Below are positions 1 through 6,300 of a DNA stretch of 11,735 nucleotides, one piece after another. The stretch is from Spirogloea muscicola (lineage: Eukaryota; Streptophyta; Zygnematophyceae; Spirogloeales; Spirogloeaceae). The notes beneath the pieces were generated by a model. The model did not search any database, was not told the DNA's origin, and saw nothing but the letters and a program-made list of their open reading frames with translations. Both the position numbers and the translations under genes were made by a program. Location: assembly GCA_009602725.1 (NCBI GenBank), contig WELB01000004.1, forward strand, positions 1,303,999 to 1,315,733. The letters run 5' to 3'. Each line of letters begins with the position of its first letter. Within the stretch, counting starts at the first letter, position 1.

Positions 1-228
1 GCCCGGGAGGCCATCGAGCGGCGGCAGGGTTCGCCAGGCTTCAATGCTGCCGGCTCCCTCTCGCAGGTCTTTCGGATGAGGCTGGCGGTCTCGCTGCAGC
101 GCTCTTTGGCTCATGCGGTCCACGCGCGGGCTGGCCGTGCTATGGATGCTGCTTCCGGGTCTCGGCAAAGTGCCGCTTCTCCTGCTCCGAGTTACTCTGA
201 TCTGCTGTTGCTCACACGTGGATACTGA
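1..228 (+). pseudogene. Mobile-element protein fragment, C-terminal end (copy 1)
   Basis: An open frame enters from the window edge in frame 1 and ends at TGA 226-228, giving 75 residues without a visible start. It is rich in Arg and Ala. Residues 14-53 (bases 40-159) align without gaps to the frame at 529-648, at roughly two thirds identity; both share AAGSL, RMRLAVSLQ and RAGR. The RxRLAVSLQ type of helix recalls, from memory, the tail that follows the restriction-enzyme-like endonuclease in some protist and algal non-LTR retrotransposon proteins. That link is an inference. The endonuclease-like modules further right in the same flank fit it. It could instead be the last exon of an unknown cellular gene. 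Codon use is GC-rich, unlike the surrounding intergenic DNA. Confidence 0.4.
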
Positions 229-310
229 GCAGCCATCTGCATCTCCCTTTGCACCATCTTGCACTTTGTAGTGTAGTCCTTTTTCAGCACCTCTTTCTTT
301 GGCTTTGAAC

Positions 311-375
311 ATTGTCCATTCTTTTTGGGTTGGCTTTGCCAGCCCCTCTTCTCAATGGGCGAGCACCTTCTTCTT
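311..375 (-). repeat. Interspersed hairpin repeat, copy 1
   Basis: Read on the minus strand this copy has the order GGTGCTCGCCCATTGAG, AAGAGGGGCTGG, a short A-rich loop, CCAACCC and AAAAAGAATGGACA. It is the most complete member of the repeat family found throughout the left flank. The hairpin stem GGCTGG/CCAGCC has one G-T pair here. Bases 229-310 and 376-447 around it show no supportable gene. Confidence 0.75.
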
Positions 376-447
376 TCTTTGTTCTGCACCGCCCACTGCG
401 TGGCCAGCGATGTGTGTCGATATTGGACCTTCATACCTTCTCTATAG

Positions 448-650
448 GCGAGCGCTCGGTGGCTCGAGCTGCTCACCCAGCTCGCCCGCTACACCATCGC
501 CCGTCGCTTCCATGGGGAGCCAGTGGACTTTCCTGCAGCCGGGTCGCTGGCGCAAGTGTATCGTATGCGCCTGGCCGTCTCGCTGCAGATGTCTATGGCC
601 AGCGCGCTGCACCTTCGTGCCGGCAGAGGCCTCGCTGCTGCCTCTTTCCC
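448..650 (+). pseudogene. Mobile-element protein fragment (copy 2)
   Basis: The frame opens after TAG 445-447 and is protein-like to about base 650; the formal frame runs on to 846 into repeat sequence. Upstream of the shared block it carries an amphipathic stretch with WLELLTQLARY and RRF. The shared block (529-648) repeats AAGSL, QVYRMRLAVSLQ and RAGR from the fragment at 1-228. The conserved codon phase and absence of gaps suggest both descend from one coding sequence rather than from chance. No start codon or splice sites could be set with confidence. The copies lie in the same orientation about 490 bases apart, with a hairpin repeat between them. Function is unknown; a retrotransposon C-terminal tail is my best guess. 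Confidence 0.4.
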
Positions 651-705
651 CTTCTCGTCCTTGGCCTACATTTGTTTCTTATACACGAAACTTTCCTTCT
701 TGTCC

Positions 706-770
706 TTTGTTGATTCTTTTTTGGGCTGGCTTTTCCAGCCCCTATTCTCAATGGGCGAGCACTTTCTTCT
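706..770 (-). repeat. Interspersed hairpin repeat, copy 2
   Basis: This is the cleanest hairpin of the family: GGGCTGG at 723-729 and CCAGCCC at 735-741 form a perfect 7-bp stem around a CTTTT loop. The flanking conserved block TCTCAATGGGCGAGCAC follows at 747-763. The orientation is minus relative to the copies at 2261 and 9331. Confidence 0.8.
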
Positions 771-883
771 GGCTCTGGCCAGGGGACCCACTTCCAGGAG
801 CCTAGCATCTCTGATCTGCGGCTGCTTAGCAGGGGTTACTGAGTGATTTGTAGCTGCTTTCTTTCTTTGTGTGCTTGTTTTTC

Positions 884-1189
884 TTAGCGCTTCCCCTGGC
901 CCCCACTTATGCTCTTCATTCTATTTTGGGCTGGCTTTTCCAGCTTTTCTTCTTTATACGCCTCCGTAACAACGACATCGACCAAGGCTCGTGGTCCTCC
1001 ACCAGGGTGCACGCCCACAATGTCAAGTGTGCGGTGATGATGACGTCCCTGGGCGTCCGTGGTGACAGGCATGATATCGTTGACTTCCACAACCGCATGG
1101 TAGCCGGCGTCGCGCATCAAGCCCGCCAGGGCATCGGGGAGGAGGTTGTGGATGCCCACCACTTTTGGTCCAGTGGGGCACCTCAGCAT
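884..1189 (-). pseudogene. Endonuclease-like module, intact-frame copy A
   Basis: A minus-strand frame of 101 residues has no interruption over the module. In order it shows VVGIHN, an alpha-helical DALAGLMRDAGY, a Glu in VVEV, a His-rich HHHRTLD, and ALVDVVVTEAY. The spacing of Glu, Asp (LDIV) and Asp (VDVVV) resembles a PD-(D/E)xK nuclease core, such as the restriction-enzyme-like endonuclease of some non-LTR elements, although the last motif lacks the usual Lys. The residues are visible; the family assignment is inference. The final 15 or so residues are encoded by a hairpin repeat. A second, inverted copy lies at 1390-1655. The piece is too short to be a whole protein and no upstream reverse transcriptase is visible, so it is treated as an element remnant. 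Confidence 0.45.
914..953 (-). repeat. Interspersed hairpin repeat, truncated copy 3
   Basis: Only the stem-loop part (GGGCTGGCTTTTCCAGC) and its A-rich neighbour remain; the CTCAATGGGCGAGC block is missing. On the minus strand it directly follows the endonuclease-like module, so the reading frame of that module runs into the repeat. Confidence 0.65.
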
Positions 1190-1389
1190 GTGAGTGGCGA
1201 GCTCAGCACCCTCTGCACGGAAGCCACACAGGGCCCTCCATCACCCAGTACACTTCATCCCCACCTGCCTGATCGAAGAAGTGAGCTCTTCACACAGCTA
1301 TGCAAGAGACCACAGCGAATGGGAGCTAAGTACAAGCAAGGCAGCAGCCGCATCGGAGTCTGTCAGTGTGAGCGCGGCTTGCTACGCAT

Positions 1390-1655
1390 ATGCGGCCATG
1401 TCTCTCTGGCTTTGAAGTGGTGGGCGTTCATGAACTTCTACAGAATGCAATGGCGGACTTGATGCCTGACGCCGGCTATCGTGCCACTGTGAAGGCGAAC
1501 AACATCGTGCCCATCACCACGGACGCTCAGATATACCATCACCGTCCCACCCTAGTCACCGTTGCACCCTAGATTGTACACCCAGGTTTTGGGTGTACAA
1601 CCTGGTGGAGTCTTACGAGCCTTGGTCGATGTAGTTGTGACGGAGGCATACAAGA
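1390..1655 (+). pseudogene. Endonuclease-like module, broken copy B
   Basis: This plus-strand copy matches copy A from VVGVHELL through DAGY and TTDAQ to ALVDVVVTEAY. It is broken: the first part ends at TAG 1570-1572 after about 60 codons, and the second part (PGG, ALVDVVVTEAY) continues in another frame. An extra segment of roughly 30 bases at about 1555-1590 separates the two. The Glu of copy A (VVEV) is Lys here (TVKA), so a putative catalytic residue is lost as well. Copies A and B face opposite ways with about 240 bases between them. Confidence 0.5.
1548..1605 (+). repeat. Small insertion with nested palindromes in copy B
   Basis: TTGTACACCC (1574-1583) and GGGTGTACAA (1591-1600) form a perfect 10-bp inverted repeat around a 7-base loop. 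CCAGGTT (1582-1588) and AACCTGG (1599-1605) form a second, overlapping one. CACCCTAG occurs twice, at 1548-1555 and 1565-1572. This is the segment by which copy B differs from copy A, so it looks like an inserted or locally duplicated patch. Confidence 0.7.
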
Positions 1656-2234
1656 GTCCAGCATCGACCCACATTGCTGCCACGCAGTGGGGAGTGCAGA
1701 GCAGAGAAAGCTGCAGCACTACTCTACTCTTAAACCCGAAGCGATCACCTCCTGCCAGCTGCAGTTGACACCTTCGGCTGCAGGGGTCCTCGTTTTCATA
1801 CCCTACTTGAGAACATCGCAAGTCTAGGATGTGCACGATGTGAGGATATGCTTCCAGCCGAGATGGGCATGCCGGCAGCCTATATGTTGTTGTTGTGACG
1901 TCGTGTGTCAGCCTGTTCTGCAGCGAGCTCAGGCTCTTGCTTTGCACCACAAAGCTGGTCGAGCCTTAGCTGGTGGCACAAGTGAAGCAAAGGCACTACA
2001 GAGAAGGAGCGGCACTACAAGGAACACCTATATGGAGACCACTTTTAGCATATGGACATTCAGAACGGCTACGGTATCAGGTGGTCCTCCGTTCTCAATC
2101 GCCTGGCCCACCTGGTCGACGAGCGCCGTCGTATTCGAGCCGATAGCTTAGGGCATACAAGCGTCCTGCAAGCATTGGTTATTACACAAACAGCTCTCGC
2201 TTGATTTGCAGCATTCCAGGCTCTAGCTATATGT
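1656..2234. other. Intergenic stretch without a supportable gene
   Basis: Several short open frames exist on both strands, but none shows coherent domain structure, splice signals or similarity to the other fragments. No repeat copy was recognised here. It is probably decayed element DNA. Confidence 0.4.
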
Positions 2235-2380
2235 CAACGTGCTGGCAACGCATCAAAGAAGGAAGCGCGGCCAGATTGACTGGTGGCTGGGAAAGGCCAG
2301 CCCAAAGGAATGGACAAGGTCTGAAGGAGCCGGAGTGCAAGCCGGAGTGCAAGTGTGTCAGCGTGCTGGCAACGCATCAA
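2235..2380 (+). repeat. Direct repeat pair with internal 12-base tandem
   Basis: A 22-base motif (CGTGCTGGCAACGCATCAA core) occurs at 2235-2256 and 2359-2380 with one mismatch. Between them, GCCGGAGTGCAA is repeated twice in tandem (2329-2352). The first motif is followed at once by a hairpin repeat copy (2261), the second is not. Confidence 0.75.
2261..2318 (+). repeat. Interspersed hairpin repeat, copy 4 (long-head type)
   Basis: The first 44 bases (2261-2304) are identical to 9331-9374, about 7 kb away. The head, GGAAGCGCGGCCAGATTGAC, differs from the CTCGCCCATTGAG head of the other copies. The hairpin (GGCTGG 2285-2290, CCAGCC 2297-2302) and the AATGGACA tail are shared. This suggests two subfamilies joined at the hairpin. 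Confidence 0.8.
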
Positions 2381-2539
2381 GCCAGGCCACTGGCTTGCAG
2401 GGTGGTGCTCGGCGCTTCAAATTAAGTCTGGCAGATATGCATGTGCTCACTTTTGGATACTAGAGTGGCCTTTAACTGTGGTTTTATATTCAGGTATCTT
2501 ATTTGGGTTCCTCTTACAGACAGTGTTGTGGCTTGCTTT

Positions 2540-2566
2540 AAGAAGAAGCAAGGGCTCGCCCATTGA
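2540..2566 (+). repeat. Interspersed repeat, head-only copy 5
   Basis: AAGAAGAAGCAAGGGCTCGCCCATTGAGG matches the head block of the family (GTGCTCGCCCATTGAG). The hairpin part is absent. It lies in the left arm of the large palindrome. Confidence 0.65.
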
Positions 2567-2841
2567 GGATATCGGCTAGAACATGCTTTGGCCTCCCTCT
2601 CATTCCATGCACCGAGCACGATCGCCTCTCCCGTAAGAAGCGCCGCGGATTTTGCGCTCAACTGTCCCATCGAAGAGCCTCCGTGCACTATGTACTTTAC
2701 GGTAGCTGGCGGTGCTTTGAGCGTGAGATTGGTGGCGCTTCTTACGGGGAAGAGGACAAGAACAGAACGTGCTCAGTGCACATGAAATGAGAGGGAAGCC
2801 AAAGCAAGCCAGTACACCGAGTGATAAGTACTCAGGGAAAA

Positions 2842-2957
2842 CTAAGAAGAAAGTGCTCGCCCATTGAGAATAAAGAAGAAAGTGCCCATTGAGAATAGGG
2901 GCTGGAGGGCTAAGAAGAAGAAGGTGCTCGCCCATTGAGAAGAGGGGCTGGCAAAGA
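2842..2957 (+). repeat. Tandem cluster of three interspersed-repeat heads
   Basis: Three units start with AAGAAGAA and carry (GTGCTCG)CCCATTGAGAA, at about 2842-2871, 2873-2896 and 2910-2957. The middle one lacks GCTCG. The last one reaches GGGGCTGG but lacks the right half of the hairpin. All are on the plus strand, within the right arm of the palindrome. Confidence 0.75.
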
Positions 2958-3099
2958 GGGCTACGGTAACAAAGCGAAACACACAACTGAAGGTGGGAAT
3001 CAGTACCCCGAAGTGAGCACGTACATATCTGCCAGACTGATTCGGGGCAATTGAGCTGTTGCCAGGAGTCTGGACGAATCGGCGAGGCTCGACGGGCGG

Positions 3100-3185
3100 G
3101 CGGCAACAACAATAGATAAGAGAGAAGCCGCGAGGTGCGCACACAACGAAAGGGTGGCCAAATCAAGCCAATACATTGTTCATGC
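3100..3185 (+). repeat. Third diverged copy of the palindrome arm
   Basis: GTGCGCACACAACGAAAGGGTGGCC and AAATCAAGCCAATACATTG resemble, in direct orientation and spacing, the segment at about 2770-2820 (GTGCACATGAAATGAGAGG, AAGCAAGCCAGTACACCG). The copy is diverged, and the boundary is approximate. Confidence 0.5.
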
Positions 3186-3236
3186 AAAGAAACTTAGAAG
3201 CAGCTCATTACGTAGAGGCGAATAAGCCCTTCATTC

Positions 3237-3300
3237 AGTTTTGGGCTGGCTTTTCCAGACCCTATCCTCAATGGGCGAGCCCTATCTCACTTTCTTCTTA
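3237..3300 (-). repeat. Interspersed hairpin repeat, copy 7
   Basis: TTTTGGGCTGGCTTTTCCAG is followed by CCTCAATGGGCGAGC. The right stem is mutated (CCAGACC). It ends about 100 bases upstream of the hydrolase start codon, so it lies in or near the promoter. Confidence 0.75.
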
Positions 3301-3398
3301 ATAAGCCTCAAGCGTGACTGCCTCGGCAAACTCGCGGCAGCTCGGACAGGCGACTGCGAGTGCCGCAACAGCACTCCCCGCCGGCCTGCGGCCCCGCC
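3301..3398 (+). promoter_or_regulatory. CpG-rich leader and probable promoter of the hydrolase gene
   Basis: Base composition changes sharply to GC- and CpG-rich DNA here and stays so through exon 1. No clear TATA box is seen. The start codon context is CCCCGCCATGGCC, a good match to eukaryotic initiation context (purine is absent at -3, but G is at +4). The exact transcription start cannot be set from sequence alone. Confidence 0.4.
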
Positions 3399-6300
3399 AT
3401 GGCCGCCGCGCCGCACCAGATCGGAGAGCCTCGCGGAGAGCCTCGCGGCCTGCACGCCGCCTCCGCGCTGACGCTGTGGGAGCCGGTTACGCTGGCTCTG
3501 CTGCTACTCGCCATCAGCCTCTACCGCTGGCTCGACCTCCGCCTCCTTCGCCAGCTCTTCGTCGGTGACTCAGTCAGCCTCGTTTACCACCCCGACTCGC
3601 ACGTCGCCAAAGCGGTCCTACCACACTGCCCTGAGCTGTATAAGAAGTAAGTCAGCGGCGAAAAATACTTCCACAATTGCAAGCTCAACTTGCAGCATAT
3701 GGCCTCCTGTGCATTTCACGATCACGAAGGATCGACAATACTTCGTCGCGTCTTGCCGTAGAGCAACTAAGTAAGTTGTCTATGTTAGGTGCCTAGTCTT
3801 GAAACAGAGTCAAGCGAGTCCAAAGTGTTCTGCAAGAAGGCCACCTAAGATCTGTCATGTTCTGCAGATACTTCCGCATTCAAAAGCAGTCAGTCTCAAG
3901 AGTTGGTGATATGTATAAGAAAGCCTTCGTCTACTCTTACTGAGGTGGATGTGCTTCCATCATGAAGCCTGTGTCCCTAAATCCTGCTGATTCTTAACCT
4001 GCACTTCAGGATCTGGTTGACGCCTTGGCTCTGCAGCCCACACTTCCAGACCGCCTACTTACACTTTGCAATTCACGCACCTGGTATTGATTATCGGAGG
4101 TGAGGAGCTCCACTTTCTCGTGTAAAGAGCAGAAGACTACTTGTGCAGAGGCTCTCATATATTCAAATTGACACGCTTGTTTTTGTATGACACCAGGGAG
4201 TTGCTCAAAACACCTGATGGTGGCACGCTAGCTCTTGATTGGGCTGAGCCTCCAGGTACTGTCAGCAGTCTCGCAACCCTTGCTAAGTGTCAAGGCCCAG
4301 CTGGGAGGGCAGCTGATAACCAGCCAATGTGGGATTGCCGTTAGCTGCCATGCTGATGAATTCAAAGTTGATGCACCAGCAGGTGGTAAGGAAGGACTTC
4401 ATGCAGGCGATAGAACACCTGTGGTTGTTCTTGTTCCTGGCCTGACAAGTGACTCCCAGAGTGGGGTGAGTCAACATCAGAATGAATACGACTGAACCAA
4501 GCGACACAGCACACAACTTGATTGTGTCTTTAGCTGTCAATGACTGTGAGGTGCAATATTGCAATGAGCTAATGCCTCTAGTATATCCCCACGGTTACAA
4601 GGTGCTATATGCTTGCACGTTTAATTTGCTATTAAGCTACAGAGCGTTTGCCTTTCTACTTATGCTGAGCTGAGAGAGACCACTTTCCCTATATTGCTGG
4701 CATGGCGTGATGCAATTTACTTCGCCAGTATATCCTGCAAACCGTTGAAGGTCTTCTGTCACTTGGCTGGCGAGTCCTGGTCACTAATCACAGAGGCCTT
4801 GGTGGCGTCTCTCTCACGGTAAGCTTCATGTACGGGCTGGACTTTGCTTCAGCTAAGGTTCTAACAGACTTGAGGCTGTCTAGAAGCAAATCTATGCATG
4901 GATGATCTGTCTCCCTCTTGACATTGAATTTACATCTATGCTTTGCTGTACTGCAATTGTTGTAGTTGCAGAGATGCACCAACTATCAGCCTTTGCTTGA
5001 CTGCAGTCAGACACCTTCTACAATGCTGGTTGGACGGAGGATCTGCGGTGTATTATTAATCACGTCAGAGACCTGAAGCCTGATGGTGCTCTTGTGGCCA
5101 TCGGAACTAGCCTGGGTGCTAACATTCTGGTATTATGGCACACAAATTTGTCCAGTATCTACTTGGTGCCCTTGATGCTACTAATGAGAGTGTGTGCAAG
5201 CTTTTGTGGGGAGAAGCATATGTTGTGTCCACCGTACTACTAGTGATAAATGTACAAAAGAGAAAGTGAGCCTACAAGACTGCTCCGTTGTTGACTGCCT
5301 TGAATTGGTTCATAGGTGAAATACTTGGGAGAGGAAGGCTCTAACACTCCATTATTGGCAGCAGCCACAGTGGGTAATCCTTGGGATTTGCTGGTACGCC
5401 AATCTTAGGTGGTCAATCATGCATGCACAACTTCCAGTATGTGCATGCAGAAATGACAGTGGCACTGCATATGGTGATTCCTTGTCAAAATTTGATTACA
5501 GCATTGCAATATGACTTAGGAGGTGAGCAAACACTTGGACAGGTTGCTATCTGCTCAGGTGATGGATAGGGCTCTGCTTAGGAGGAGTAAACAAATAATG
5601 TATAGCAGAGAACTGACATGGGGTGTAAAGAAATATTCAGAAAAGTGAGTGTAAGTAATGCACCGGCATTTCGTTGTAAAGTTCGACATTATCGTATCTC
5701 CAAGTCAACAAAGGACCAGTCCTGGCTCATGCCTTTTTATACCTCTTTTTTTCTCTTTTCTTCATTTTCTCTTTTTTCAGGTCTGTGACCGCTGGATGCA
5801 CCGTAAGCATTTGCAGAAATTTTACAATGCCGCTTTAGCAACAGGGCTCAAGGGATTTGCAAATTTGTAAGATCTCAGGTCAACTCTCTCTTTCTGTTCT
5901 GTAATAGATACTTGCCAACACCCTTCTCTGTCGTTTGTCTTTCTCCTTTTCTTTCACTTCTTTCTTTGGTTACACTCTTCAACAGTGAAGAAGCAGAGTG
6001 CAAGAGCATGGACATGAGAAGATGCTATCAAAGTCTCAGAGTCATTTGACGGCGCAGACTATGGGGTTGCCTTCTAAGCTGCCTGCTGATTTTGCCTAGA
6101 GATTGGCAAATTCCAGGACTGACATCACTGACTGATGTGCAGGCATGAAGATATTTTCTCCAGAATCGCAAACTGGGATTACCTCTTCCAAGTACTCAAG
6201 AGCTCTCCATCTCTTTAGTACTGGTTGATGACTTTCCTGTGATGTCTGCAGCTGTTCAGCTCTGCTCGATTCACAAAGTGACATAGCCAGTCTTATCTTA

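Larger units (their letters stand above)
2426..3037. repeat. Large imperfect palindrome (fold-back structure)
   Basis: The outer arms GTCTGGCAGATATG...CTCACTT at 2426-2452 and its reverse complement at 3011-3037 match over 27 bases with two mismatches. Inner arms at about 2587-2655 and 2720-2806 are also inverted copies; both contain CCTCTCATT, GAGCACG-type blocks and CCGTAAGAAGCGCC. The centre lies near 2690-2700. The right arm is longer because it holds the tandem hairpin-repeat cluster. Such a fold-back could be a MITE-like or foldback element, or an inverted duplication of older repeat DNA. No transposase was seen. Confidence 0.65.
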
